Shown here one piece after another: positions 8,954 through 17,670 of a DNA stretch of 64,000 nucleotides; positions within the stretch are counted from its first letter, which is position 1; the number at the start of each line of letters is the position of its first letter. Under the pieces are notes generated by a model. It did no database searches and was not told where the DNA came from. It was given only the letters and a program-made list of their open reading frames with translations. The stretch is from positions 5,317 to 69,316 of the forward strand of contig CAZUZD010000001.1 of assembly GCA_964624465.1 (NCBI GenBank). Direction: 5' to 3'. The translations under genes were made by a program, and so were the position numbers. Source of the DNA: CAZUZD01 sp964624465. GTDB lineage: Bacteria; Planctomycetota; Planctomycetia; Isosphaerales; Isosphaeraceae.

Positions 8954-9105
8954 CGCGCCACCTCCGCCAGCGCGGTGTACGGGTCGATCGAGCAGCACTC
9001 GACCGGCTGCAGGGCGATCTCCTGGAGCCGGCGGCCCATCCGACCCAGCGGCACCGGTGGCGCCACCCGCTTGTCCCCCGGGCCCTCGTAGTGGTCCGAG
9101 TTCAG
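8890..9105 (-). pseudogene. istA: istA C-terminal remnant (IS21 transposase)
   Basis: About 50 residues upstream of istB read HYEGPGDKRVAPPVPLGRM and then LQEIALQPVECCSIDPYTAL, the usual end of an IS21-family transposase directly ahead of istB. The frame continues past the istB start to 8890, which is a normal overlap for istAB pairs. Upstream of about 9105 the similarity ends abruptly, where sequence of another insertion sequence in the opposite orientation follows. The catalytic domain is absent, so the IS21 copy was decapitated. Confidence 0.72.
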
Positions 9106-9224
9106 CAATCTCGTATGAGTTCGGGTTCCTTGACATCTGTCGCCGGCGGCCCAGCCTCGACGCCCCAGTGGCCGTCGACTCGGTCGGCATGGCCACACAC
9201 CACGCCAGCTCCTCTTACAGATGA

Positions 9225-9720
9225 CGCCGCCGCGACACCGGCATCGACGCCCCTCGCAGCCGATATCACCACTTCCCCAAGTTCGGGCTGCTCTGCGACG
9301 GGGCCACGCAGCAGGTGCCGGCCTGCGTGACGAAGCGAGGCCCGACGCCCGACGTCGTCGAGTTCGCTTCGCTGCTGCGACAGGCCCGGGCGCGGCGGCG
9401 GATGCGGTGGGTCGTCGCCGACGCCGTCCACGACAGCGAGCCGGACCACCGGGTGGCCCGCGACGAGGTGGGCATCCACACGGCGATCCCGCCGGCCTGC
9501 GACCGGCCATCAACCGACAGTAATTCCCTGGCCGGCCGATACCGTCGACTGATGGCGGTCCGGATGGACCGGGCACGGTAGGGGCAGCGGTGGTAGGTAG
9601 AGACCTTGATGAGCATGGTCACGAGGCGTCAGGTCGAGTCGGTCTGGAGCCGCGACCCGCAGGGATGGTGCCGCGACATGGCTCTGATTGCAAAGATAAA
9701 ATGTCGTGAGTGCGTTGTTA
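9225..9720 (+). pseudogene. DDE (IS4/IS5-like) transposase remnant with two stops
   Basis: The + frame reads YHHFPKFGLLCDGATQQV, then CVTKRGPTPDV and RMRWVVADAVHDSEPDHR. These match the first (CD.A) and second (VVADAGYDSE) Asp blocks of a DDE transposase family common in planctomycetes. Downstream a TAG replaces the Tyr and another replaces the Gln of the Y-x-x-RW-x-E-T block before VETLMSMVTRR. The 5' part is gone. Decayed and truncated, it borders the istA remnant. Confidence 0.72.
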
Positions 9721-9721
9721 C

Positions 9722-9727
9722 TATAAT
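9722..9727 (+). promoter_or_regulatory. Possible -10 element in an AT-rich patch
   Basis: TATAAT lies in an AT-rich stretch (about 9690-9760) that stands out from the GC-rich surroundings, 174 bp before the esterase start at 9901. No good -35 hexamer is seen at the correct spacing. It may drive the esterase/DUF6288 pair; the long leader makes this tentative. Confidence 0.25.
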
Positions 9728-9900
9728 TGATAGTCCACAGATAAGACTGGCCTGTGTTCTCATCATCAGGTTATTTTCTGGATGCTACGCTCGGCCATGC
9801 CATGCTTCAGATGTTCGGCGGAGCGGCTCTGGCGTTCGACTCGATCGAGGTGATCGCATTGCCTTCGGTTCAAGGGTTCTATTTTCTCATCGAGGTTTCG

Positions 9901-11112
9901 ATGTGTCGTCTTTCCATCCCAGCACTGATCGCCTGCGTGCTGATCTCCACCCCGCTCTTCGCCGCTGGGAAGCCCGTCAAGGTGTTCATCCTGGCCGGGC
10001 AATCGAACATGCAGGGTCACGCGAGCATCTCGACCTTCGACTCTCTGGCCGACGACCCGAGGACGGCTCCACTCCTCAAGGAGATGCGCGGCAACGACGG
10101 GAAACCGAAGGTGTGCGACCGGGTGTGGATCACATCGGTCGGCTGTCTCGGCGATGCCTATTCAGACTTGAACGAGAAGAAGGGCAGGCTGACGGCCGGC
10201 TACGGTGCACCGGAGGACAAGATCGGCCCGGAATTCACTTTCGGGATCAGCATGGAGAAGCTGCTTGACGAGCCGATCCTGATCATCAAGACATCGTGGG
10301 GCGGCCGGAGTCTGCATACCGATTTCCGCCCACCGAGCGCCGGAGCGTTTGCGTGGAGCGAGGCCGAGCTGGCGCGGATAAAGGCGCGAGGCGACGACAT
10401 CGATCGAGTGAAGGCGGAGAAGGTCGAGGCCACTGGCGTTTACTACCGCGAGATGATCGCCCACGTTCGGAAGGTGCTCAAGGACGTCAAACGGGTAGTG
10501 CCCGATTACGATGAGGCGTCGGGCGTCGAGCTCTGCGGGTTCGTGTGGTTCCAGGGGTTCAACGACTACGTTGATGGCGGGGTGTACCCCGATCAGAACA
10601 ACCCCGGCGGTTACGACCTGTACGCCGATCTGCTCGGCCACTTCATCCGCGATGTGCGCAAGGACCTCTCGGCCCCCGGGATGCCGTTCGTCATCGGAGT
10701 CATGGGCATCGACGGCATGAAAGGAGACAAGAAAGCACCGATGAGGAACTTCCGCGAAGCCCAGCGGAAGCCGCCCATACTTGAGGAGTTCAGAGGGAAT
10801 GTGATCGCGGTGGAGACGGCGCCATTCTGGGATGACGAGCTGGAAGCTCTGAATGATCGGATGGGAAGTCTGGGAGAAAAACTCGATCAACGGTACAAGG
10901 AATCGCCTGACCTGACGCCGGCTGCTCGAGAAGAGTATCGCGAGAGGGCGATCGCGGAGCAGTTCACCCGGGAAGAACTGAGACGCCTGAAGGGTGGCGT
11001 CTCCAACGGGGCCTACCACTACCTTGGTGCCGCCAAGATCATGGCGCCGATCGGTAAGGTGTTCGCCGAGGAGTTGGCCAGGTTGAACCCAACTCAATTC
11101 CCGAGGAAATGA
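9901..11112 (+). CDS. Sialate O-acetylesterase-like SGNH hydrolase (CE6 type), exported
   Basis: A 403-residue exported esterase. The start at 9901 gives a signal peptide (MCRLSIPALIACVLISTPLFAAG); the frame is open further up, but the extra residues come from flanking mobile DNA. The mature protein begins with VFILAGQSNMQGH, whose Ser is the nucleophile of DUF303/CE6 sialate O-acetylesterases. FVWFQGFND near residue 215 is the W-x-Q-G-x-N block, and the C-terminal NGAYHYLGA supplies the His. It probably removes O-acetyl groups from polysaccharides outside the cytoplasm. The stop overlaps the next gene as ATGA, indicating an operon. Confidence 0.85.
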   Translation: MCRLSIPALIACVLISTPLFAAGKPVKVFILAGQSNMQGHASISTFDSLADDPRTAPLLKEMRGNDGKPKVCDRVWITSVGCLGDAYSDLNEKKGRLTAGYGAPEDKIGPEFTFGISMEKLLDEPILIIKTSWGGRSLHTDFRPPSAGAFAWSEAELARIKARGDDIDRVKAEKVEATGVYYREMIAHVRKVLKDVKRVVPDYDEASGVELCGFVWFQGFNDYVDGGVYPDQNNPGGYDLYADLLGHFIRDVRKDLSAPGMPFVIGVMGIDGMKGDKKAPMRNFREAQRKPPILEEFRGNVIAVETAPFWDDELEALNDRMGSLGEKLDQRYKESPDLTPAAREEYRERAIAEQFTREELRRLKGGVSNGAYHYLGAAKIMAPIGKVFAEELARLNPTQFPRK

Positions 11113-13631
11113 CGAGGCGTTTTCCAAATCAACGGATCAACAAAATGACAATTAGCTGGCGCGTTTGTCGGGTTGCAGGCTTGGTCATCGTGGCATCACT
11201 GGCGAATTCCGCCCGGGCCGCTCCGGACGATGCGAAACATGTTCCGGACTTCACCAAGGGCGAGAGAATCCCGAAGGACGCAAAGCACGACTGGAACCTG
11301 GGGCCCACGGGGCTTCGAGGCTGGATGTACTGCGACCAACTCGTGACGACGGACGCCCGTCAGATTCTGGTCACGAAGGTCGACCTGGGTTCGCCGGCCG
11401 CTCACGATTTCCGAGTTGGGGATGTGATTCTCGGGGTCGCTGGCAAGCCGTTTTCGCACGACCCGCGCACCGAACTGGGCAAAGCGATCACAGTGGCCGA
11501 AGCGGGACCGGGCGACGGCGAACTTACCCTCACCCGGTGGCGGGACGGTAAGGCGGAAGAGGTCGTGCTCAAACTCCCAGTGCTCGGCAACTACAGCGCT
11601 ACCGCGCCCTTCGACTGCCCAAAGTCGAAGCTCCTTCTCGAACAAGGATGCAAATCACTGGCCGCCCGCATGGCGGAACCAGAGTACGCCGAAGAGGATG
11701 CCATACCCCGGTCGCTGAACGCGCTCGCCCTCCTGGCGAGCGGAAACGTCGACTACCTCCCCCTGATCAAGAAAGAAGCCGAATGGGCCGCGGGTTTCTC
11801 CGTCGAAAGCATGAAGACGTGGTACTACGGGTACTGTGTGCTGTTCGTCTCGGAGTATGTCCTGTCGACCGGCGACCAGACGGTCATGCCGGGCCTGCGA
11901 CGGCTCGCGCTGGAAGCGGCCAGGGGGCAGAGTGCGGTCGGCTCGTGGGGTCACGGGTTCGCGATTTCCGATGGGCGACTGGGTGGCTATGGGATGATGA
12001 ACTCGCCCGGACTGGTGCTGACCATCTCTCTGGTGCTGGCCCGGGAGGCCGGCGTGGAGGAAGTGGTGCTGGCCGACGCCATCGAACGCAGCGCCAGGTT
12101 GTTGCGATTCTACATCGGCAAGGGCGCGATCCCGTACGGCGACCATCACCCTTGGATCGAGAACCACGACGACAACGGAAAGTGCGGGATGGCGGCCGTC
12201 CTGTTCAACTTGCTACGTGAAGACAAGGGAGCGGAGTTCTTCTCGCGGATGAGTGTCGCCTCGCATGGGCCGGAGCGCGACTGCGGACACACCGGCAACT
12301 TCTTCAACATCCTATGGGCCACGCCCGGCGTGGCGCTTTCCGGTCCGAACGCAACCGGCGCGTGGATGACGGAGTTCGGCACCTGGTACTTCGACCTCGC
12401 GCGGCACTGGGAAGGCGGCTACCCTCACCAAGGCCCACCGGAGAACGAGCACGACAGCTACAACGGGTGGGACAGCACCGGGGGTTACTTGCTGGCTTAC
12501 GCGATGCCACTGAAGAAGATCCGTCTGACTGGCTACGGCAAGTGCATGGTCAACACGATCGACATCACCGCCGCAGAGTCTCTGATCGCCGACGGTCGCG
12601 GCTGGGACAACAAAGACCGTACAAGTGGCTATGACAAACTCAATGACGACCAGTTGCTCGAACGCCTGGGCAGTTGGTCGCCGGTCGTCCGAGAGCGCTC
12701 CGCGATGGCGCTGGCTCGCCGGAAGGGGGATCCGGTTCCGGCTCTGGTGAAGCTGCTCGAGACTCCCAACCTCGAGGCGCAGTACGGTGCCTGCCAGGCT
12801 CTCATCACGCTCGGGAACCGTGCCGAGCTCGCCGTGGAACCTTTGCGGACCTGCCTGACCAACCAAGATCTCTGGCTTCGCGTCAAGGCGGCTGAGGCGC
12901 TGGTCAAGATCGGGCCCGCCGCCAAGCCCGCAGTCCCCAAGCTGCTCGAACTGCTCGCCGAGGTGGACAACGTCAACGACCCGCGAGGGATGCAGCAGCG
13001 GTATCTCAGTTTCGCGCTGTTCGACGGCGACGGGTTGCTCCGCGGATCCCTCGACGGCGTCGACCGCGAGGCCCTGTACAAAGCGGTCCGGGCTGGACTG
13101 AAGAACGAGGACGGCCGCGCCCGGAGCAGTCTCAGTTCCGTTTATCGGAACCTGTCTGCCGAAGACATCAAGCCGCTGTTGCCCGCTATTAATCGGGCGA
13201 TCACCGAACCCGCCCCGAGCGGGGAGATGTTCGCCGACGGGATCCGCGTGGAGGGGCTCCGGCTCTTTGCCAAGCACCGCATCGAAGAAGGCATCCAGGC
13301 GTGCGTCGAGTACGCCCGGCACCAGAACCCGTGGGACAGTCAGGAGCGCACCCCTGAGCTGATGAGGATCCTGCTCAGCTACGGCACCCACGCCAAGGCG
13401 GTGATTCCGGACCTGACCGAACTCGCGGACTACTTCGAGAAGGACGAGCCGGACTTCCCCGAAGCGTTGATGAAGTTGAAGGCAAAGTCCGTCCGCGACA
13501 CGATCCGGGCCATTGAGGCATCGACCGACACACCGGAGCTCCTCCGACTCGAGAAGGAACCGGGAACGGGAGATACGAGGACCCCGAAGTCAACGGATGA
13601 GTGTCAGGAAACCAGCCAGACTGCGCCTTAA
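11109..13631 (+). CDS. Exported DUF6288-type protein with PDZ and HEAT repeats; C-terminus from an IS end
   Basis: An 840-residue protein. A signal peptide is encoded from Met13 (VAGLVIVASLANSARA), so 11145 is an alternative start; 11109 is used for its ATGA overlap with the esterase. Residues 55-165 form a PDZ-like domain (GDVILGVAGKPF), residues 190-500 an alpha-barrel-like catalytic-type domain of the DUF6288 family (WGHGFAISDGRLGGYGMMN, YPHQGPPENEHDSYNGWD), and residues 520-800 HEAT repeats. The final residues CQETSQTAP are encoded by the IS21-type end at 13602, so the native 3' end has been replaced. Function unknown; linkage to an O-acetylesterase suggests polysaccharide processing. Confidence 0.75.
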   Translation: MTRRFPNQRINKMTISWRVCRVAGLVIVASLANSARAAPDDAKHVPDFTKGERIPKDAKHDWNLGPTGLRGWMYCDQLVTTDARQILVTKVDLGSPAAHDFRVGDVILGVAGKPFSHDPRTELGKAITVAEAGPGDGELTLTRWRDGKAEEVVLKLPVLGNYSATAPFDCPKSKLLLEQGCKSLAARMAEPEYAEEDAIPRSLNALALLASGNVDYLPLIKKEAEWAAGFSVESMKTWYYGYCVLFVSEYVLSTGDQTVMPGLRRLALEAARGQSAVGSWGHGFAISDGRLGGYGMMNSPGLVLTISLVLAREAGVEEVVLADAIERSARLLRFYIGKGAIPYGDHHPWIENHDDNGKCGMAAVLFNLLREDKGAEFFSRMSVASHGPERDCGHTGNFFNILWATPGVALSGPNATGAWMTEFGTWYFDLARHWEGGYPHQGPPENEHDSYNGWDSTGGYLLAYAMPLKKIRLTGYGKCMVNTIDITAAESLIADGRGWDNKDRTSGYDKLNDDQLLERLGSWSPVVRERSAMALARRKGDPVPALVKLLETPNLEAQYGACQALITLGNRAELAVEPLRTCLTNQDLWLRVKAAEALVKIGPAAKPAVPKLLELLAEVDNVNDPRGMQQRYLSFALFDGDGLLRGSLDGVDREALYKAVRAGLKNEDGRARSSLSSVYRNLSAEDIKPLLPAINRAITEPAPSGEMFADGIRVEGLRLFAKHRIEEGIQACVEYARHQNPWDSQERTPELMRILLSYGTHAKAVIPDLTELADYFEKDEPDFPEALMKLKAKSVRDTIRAIEASTDTPELLRLEKEPGTGDTRTPKSTDECQETSQTAP

Positions 13632-13744
13632 GGGACACGGAGTTTTACGTGGTGATCGGACGTTCTGATTCTGGCCATCCGGCCTGATCCGGGTTCTGCT
13701 GCGGGGATCGGTTCCCGATTCCCGCAGAAGGCTCGACCATGCCG
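13602..13744 (+). mobile_element. IS21-type left end and istA leader, copy A
   Basis: Begins TGTCAGGAAACCAGCC, an IS21-like terminus, and runs to an istA start codon at 13739. A second copy occurs inverted at 58655-58796. The two align along their full length with roughly 80% matching bases by eye, including CACGGAGT, TCTGGCC, TGATCCGGG/CGATCCGGG, GGGATCGGTTCCCGAT and the GGCTCGxCCATGCCG start region. The insertion lies inside the 3' end of the DUF6288 gene. Confidence 0.65.
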
Positions 13745-13906
13745 GACCAGCTCCGTCCGGAGGAACTCGTGACGCTCAAGATCCTGCATCAGAAGGGACA
13801 GTCCAACGTCCAGATCGCACGCACCCTCGGGGTCACCGAGGGCGCCGTCCGCTATCACCTCCGGCGCGAGCAGGCCGGGACCGCCGATGGTCGATTCGAC
13901 CGCCCT
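13739..13906 (+). pseudogene. istA: istA 5' fragment (HTH of IS21-type transposase)
   Basis: ATG 13739 opens MPDQLRPEELVTLKILHQ, then KGQSNVQIARTLGVTEGAV and RYHLRREQAG. This is the N-terminal helix-turn-helix of an IS21-family transposase. Similarity stops near GTADGR at about 13900, and the frame ends at 13993 in unrelated sequence. The rest of the element is missing. Its reading frame is intact over the HTH, so a DNA-binding peptide could still be made, though I would not expect it. Confidence 0.65.
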
Positions 13907-14105
13907 CGAAGGGCCCCAGATCAAGACCGCCGCGAGGCGTCGCGGCGGCCTGGCAGTCGGGTAATGTCGGGTAATGTTTTGGCAGCCCGGTAATGCCAGA
14001 ATGCGGTGCTTTTTGAAGCGAGATGGATCACCTTGAAAAAGTGGCACCCCGCTGTAAGATGCATTCCGCCAATAGCTTCGGCGGTTTCTCGGAAGGGCGG
14101 CGAGT

Positions 14106-14150
14106 AGGTTGTGGATCTGGGGATCGCGGGTTCGAAACCCGTCAGCCACC
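14106..14150 (+). other. 3' half of a tRNA-His gene (attachment-site remnant)
   Basis: The segment contains an anticodon-loop-like TTGTGGA (anticodon GTG, histidine) and a T-arm GCGGG-TTCGAAA-CCCGT whose five pairs are intact (one G-T). The acceptor 3' strand CAGCCAC and a discriminator C follow. The 5' half (GTGGCTG...) is not present upstream, and the anticodon stem is partly mismatched. A 3'-half tRNA directly before an integrase fragment is the usual mark left by an integrative element that uses a tRNA gene as attB. Confidence 0.7.
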
Positions 14151-14264
14151 CTGTTCATAACTCGAAAGCTGAACACGGTTTGCGTGTACCTGCCGGCGGT
14201 CGGCAGTGCGGCCCGGAAGCTCTCGAAAGTAGTACCGATACCACTTTCGGGCCCGACCGCAGTA

Positions 14265-14760
14265 TCGTGATGACCGCCCGAAGGATCTCGCGGTCGTCCG
14301 CCTGGACGATCACGACCACTACCTGGGCCGGTACGACTCCCGGAGAGTCGCGAGAAGTACCATCGGCTCCTGTCCGAATGGCTCGCCCGCGGCGTCGCGG
14401 CTCCAGCCGCTTCCGCTCCTGCCGCGGTCCAGGTTCCCGACCTGACCATCGATGAGCTGCTGGTCGGCTTCTGGACCCGGTTCGCCGAGTCGCACGACCG
14501 GCTGCCCGACGGGTCGCCGTCGGGTGAGCTGTCCAACGCTAGTGACTCGTTCCGGCCCCTGCGCCAGCGCTACGGCAGCTCGCCGGCGGGCCAGTTCGGC
14601 CCCCTGGCCTTCAAGGCTGTCCTCCAGGCGATGGTCGGGGCCGGGCTGGCCCGCACGACGATCAACCAGCGGATCGGCCGTGTCGTTCGGGTCTTCAAGT
14701 GGGGCGTCGAGAACGCCACTGGCATCACTTCACCCGCGGCCTTGCTGACTCCGGAGCTCA
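14265..14760 (+). pseudogene. Tyrosine integrase N-terminal remnant
   Basis: Broken frames give VRLDDHDHYLGRYDS, then KYHRLLSEWLARGVA, DLTIDELLVGFWTRFAESHD, LRQRYGSSPAGQFGPLAFKA and LARTTINQRIGRVVRVFKWG. This is the arm-binding and SAM-like core-binding region of phage-type integrases found in planctomycetes. A frame change lies before the KYHRLL segment and no start codon is in frame. The similarity ends near 14700, before any catalytic Arg/His/Tyr residues. It follows the tRNA-His fragment by about 115 bp, consistent with an integrase next to its att site. Confidence 0.7.
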
Positions 14761-14789
14761 TCCCGGGTCCGGCGAGGCCCACGGTTCGA

Positions 14790-14942
14790 GCCACGTCGGC
14801 CTCTTTTGCACGCCCGCCGGAAAGACACGACCCATTGAAGCGGCGAACCCTCGTTCAGGAACCGGCCCGCGACCCGGGTCCGCCGCTCCAGCTCCAGAAA
14901 CCAGCGATCCACCGCGTTGATCGTCCGCAGCCGGCGGCATCA
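14790..14942 (-). pseudogene. IS256-type transposase C-terminal scrap
   Basis: On the minus strand RRLRTINAVDRWFLELE, followed by RRTRVAGRFLNEGSPLQWV, matches the end of IS256 (mutator-type) transposases (TINAIER...E..RRTR..G.F.NE.S). Only about 45 residues remain; the DDE domain is absent. It abuts the integrase remnant on one side and the SIMPL gene on the other. Confidence 0.6.
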
Positions 14943-14947
14943 CCAGT

Positions 14948-15790
14948 TCAGTCGGGCAGCTTGATCTCGTAGACCACGAGCAGGTCGACCGCGATCGCCT
15001 GCTCCCCCGGGGCCACGGGAACGCTGCTGGGGGCGGGTGTCGGGGTGAAGCCGGGCGGGGGCGGCGCGAACTCGGCGGCGTCCGGGGCGCTCGGCGCTGG
15101 CGCGATCGCCGCCGGCGCCATGGCGACCGGAGCGGGGAACCCCATCGCGTACGGGGACAGGGGCCCGGAGCCGCCCTCGGTGATGCTGAAGGGGGCGCCG
15201 ACCTGGACGCCCGAGCGGGTCGCGAGCAGCTCGGCGCGGGCCTGAGCATCGAGGATGGCCGCCTCGCGGGCCGCCCGTTCGAGGGACTTGCGATCCTCGA
15301 TCCGGAACCACACGCCGTGGACCTGGTTCGTGCCGGCGTCGACCGCGGCGTCCAGCACCGGGCCCAGGTTGTCGAGGTCCCGCACCACGATCCGGAGGCC
15401 ATTCAAGACCCGGTACGTCACCTGGCGGACGACCCTGGGGTCCTGCTGCTTCCGCTTGCGAAACTCGTCATCCCCCTCGCGCTCCTGGGTCACGCTCAGG
15501 CCGGAGGTCTGCAGGTCCTTCGCGGCGACCTCCAGCTTCCGGAGCCGCTCCATCACCTGCGCCACCTGCTTCGAGTTGGCCACCATCGCGTCCCTGGCGG
15601 TGGGCCCCTCGGTGCTGACGCCGAGGTGGACCTCGGCGCTATCCGGGCTCGCCAGGACCTCGCCGTGCCCGGAGACCTGGATCGTCCGCCGGGGCGGATT
15701 CGGCGGGGCGTCCGCGGCCACGCCGGCGGGCAGCCACGGGGTCAACAGGACGGTGCTCATCAGCCCGAGCACGATGCTTCGCGTCGTCAT
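14948..15790 (-). CDS. Exported SIMPL (DUF541) domain protein
   Basis: A 280-residue protein with a signal peptide (MTTRSIVLGLMSTVLLTPW..AAD). The start at 15790 is chosen over 15898 because it begins that signal. Residues about 35-200 form the SIMPL/DUF541 domain: IQVSGHGEVLASPDSAEV, then AKDLQTSGLSV and VVRQVTYRVLNG, then AREAAILDAQARAELLA. A Pro/Ala-rich linker (about 215-262) precedes the last strand AIAVDLLVVYEIKLPD. SIMPL proteins sit in the cell envelope and have stress-related or unknown roles. The stop is only a few bases from the IS256 scrap, but the C-terminal strand looks complete. Confidence 0.8.
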   Translation of the reverse strand: MTTRSIVLGLMSTVLLTPWLPAGVAADAPPNPPRRTIQVSGHGEVLASPDSAEVHLGVSTEGPTARDAMVANSKQVAQVMERLRKLEVAAKDLQTSGLSVTQEREGDDEFRKRKQQDPRVVRQVTYRVLNGLRIVVRDLDNLGPVLDAAVDAGTNQVHGVWFRIEDRKSLERAAREAAILDAQARAELLATRSGVQVGAPFSITEGGSGPLSPYAMGFPAPVAMAPAAIAPAPSAPDAAEFAPPPPGFTPTPAPSSVPVAPGEQAIAVDLLVVYEIKLPD

Positions 15791-15946
15791 GGCAGGACCT
15801 CGTTCCGAGGTAGGTGTTGGGAGCGGACGGAACCGTCCGAGGATCAGGACCGCCGAAAGTTGCCAAGGTCTGTCCTCCGCGACCCCACCTGAGGGCATCG
15901 CGGAGGACCCGGGATGAGTCGCGACGAGTTCAAGTGGCCGCGGAGC

Positions 15947-17311
15947 TCAGACAAGCGAGGCGTTGACCCGGTAGCCGCCGCGCTTCAGGAACCCGCGATC
16001 GCGGATCTGGATGGTGTAGGTGCCGGCGGCGAGGGTGCCGGTCATCGAGGTCCCGCTCCCGAAGGAGCCGACCCGCGATCCGCTGGCCGAGTAGATGTCG
16101 GCGTACACGGCGAAGCCCGAGTCGTTGGCCGTACCGTTGAGCGTGACGCGGAGCTTGCGGCCCTCGACGACCTGGACCCGCCACTGGTCCTTCTGGAGCG
16201 CCGCGGCGATCGACCCGCTGGCGTCTGTTCCCAGCCTCAGGGTCCTGGCGTCGGGGCTGGTCGGCGTGATGCTCTCCAGGCCGATGGAATAGGAGCCGGT
16301 CTGGGCGAAGTCGTTGTCGTGGATCATGACGACGTAGGTGCCGTCGGCGTCGAGGGTCCGGGGAGTGTTCTCGCCAGGGTTGAACTTGCCGAGGTACTTG
16401 CCGCTGGGGTCGAAGAGCCTGGCCTCGGCCTGGAACCCGGCGACGCCGGAGGTGCTGGTCGTGATCAGCTCGACCCGGTCCCCCTTCTTGCCGCGGAAGG
16501 TCCACAGGTCCTTCTCGATGCGGTTGTCGACCGAGCCGCCGACGATCCCGCCAACAGTCAGGGCCTTCGCATCGGGGCTCACCGGCACCAGCGTCTCCAG
16601 CCCGATGGAATAGGAGCCGGTCTGGGCGAAGTCGTTGTCGTGGATCATGACGACGTAGGTGCCGTCGGCGTCGAGGGTCCGGGGAGTGTTCTCGCCAGGG
16701 TTGAACTTGCCGAGGTACTTGCCGCTGGGGTCGAAGAGCCTGGCCTCGGCCTGGAACCCGGCGACGCCGGAGGTGCTGGTCGTGATCAGCTCGACCCGGT
16801 CCCCCTTCTTGCCGCGGAAGGTCCACAGGTCCTTCTCGATGCGGTTGTCGACCGAGCCGCCGACGATCCCGCCAACAGTCAGGGCCTTCGCATCGGGGCT
16901 CACCGGCACCAGCGTCTCCAGCCCGATGGAATAGGAGCCCGTCTGGGCCGAATCATCGTCCGAGACCTTGAACTGATAGGTGCCGTCGCGCTCCAGCGTC
17001 AGGGGCTTGTTCTCGGACTGTCCGAACTTGCCGAGGTACTTGCCACCCGGATCGTAGACCTTCGTGGTCGCCAGGAAGCCAGCCTGGCCCGGGGTGCTGG
17101 TGGTGATCAGCTCGATCCGATCCCCCTTCTTGCCGGTGTGGGTCCAGGTGTCGACCTCGGCAGGGCGAGCGATCGAGTCGACGACGATCCCGCCGGCCAC
17201 CAGGCTGGCCGGCACCTGCCGGGACTCCATCGACTCCACACCCAGCTTGATTGCCGAGATCCCACGGCCGGAGGGGCGGGTGGTGCGATGCTGGCCCTGG
17301 AAGAGACCCAT
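15947..17311 (-). CDS. PPC-repeat surface protein with a duplicated unit
   Basis: A 454-residue protein. Start 17311 (MGLFQGQHR) has AGGAG 8 bases upstream; the frame is open further but with no coding features. The N-terminal GVESMESRQVPA resembles the short ExLExRxVPA-type motif near the start of many planctomycete surface proteins. Four beta-sandwich domains follow, of bacterial pre-peptidase C-terminal (PPC) type, each with DLWTFRGKKGDRVELIT, LFDPSGKYLGKF and GTYVVMIHDND-like strands. Domains 2 and 3 are identical in sequence. Likely an extracellular or cell-wall protein; ligand unknown. Confidence 0.75.
   Translation of the reverse strand: MGLFQGQHRTTRPSGRGISAIKLGVESMESRQVPASLVAGGIVVDSIARPAEVDTWTHTGKKGDRIELITTSTPGQAGFLATTKVYDPGGKYLGKFGQSENKPLTLERDGTYQFKVSDDDSAQTGSYSIGLETLVPVSPDAKALTVGGIVGGSVDNRIEKDLWTFRGKKGDRVELITTSTSGVAGFQAEARLFDPSGKYLGKFNPGENTPRTLDADGTYVVMIHDNDFAQTGSYSIGLETLVPVSPDAKALTVGGIVGGSVDNRIEKDLWTFRGKKGDRVELITTSTSGVAGFQAEARLFDPSGKYLGKFNPGENTPRTLDADGTYVVMIHDNDFAQTGSYSIGLESITPTSPDARTLRLGTDASGSIAAALQKDQWRVQVVEGRKLRVTLNGTANDSGFAVYADIYSASGSRVGSFGSGTSMTGTLAAGTYTIQIRDRGFLKRGGYRVNASLV
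16281..16940. repeat. Perfect 321-bp tandem duplication
   Basis: The 321-bp unit starting at about 16281 recurs at 16602, with about 340 bp of matching sequence (16281-16619 against 16602-16940). It encodes one complete 107-residue PPC unit twice with no amino-acid difference. A third partial match at 16925 diverges after a few bases. Loss of synonymous differences indicates a very recent duplication or ongoing gene conversion. Confidence 0.88.
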
Positions 17312-17670
17312 GGGAACGACTCCTGCGATCGGGATGGCTGGCTGGATGGTCTGACGGCCCGGAGAACGGCTCCGCGATCCGTCCCACTCACCCCTCCAGA
17401 CGCCGACCGGATCGGGCACTTGCGCCCGATCCAGAAAATCCCACGGCGATGTCGCCAACGATCGACCTTCGGGCGCTCCCGCCGTCCGGGCCGCAACGGC
17501 TGGGCCCGCCAGCGCCTGCGGACGTGCCCGGCGATGTGATTGCACACAGAGTTGATTGCGTTAGATTGCCTATGGAATCTCATCGAATGGAAGGGTGCCG
17601 GCGATCACCGGGGGCGAGCGACTCGCCGCCCGCCCCGGTCGCGGGCGTTCTCGGGAGGAACACCCCGGCC
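17312..17670. other. Divergent intergenic region
   Basis: Lies between the PPC gene (-) and the TPR kinase (+) and should hold both promoters. A slightly AT-richer patch at 17545-17590 contains TTGATT and TATGGAAT but with spacing too short for a classical promoter. Nothing else is recognised. Confidence 0.4.

Noticed and set aside
13628..14536. A 302-codon minus-strand frame containing FRTRDPQIHNL
   Set aside because: That peptide is the well-known artefact of translating a tRNA 3' region; here it comes from the tRNA-His fragment, and the rest is IS and integrase debris.
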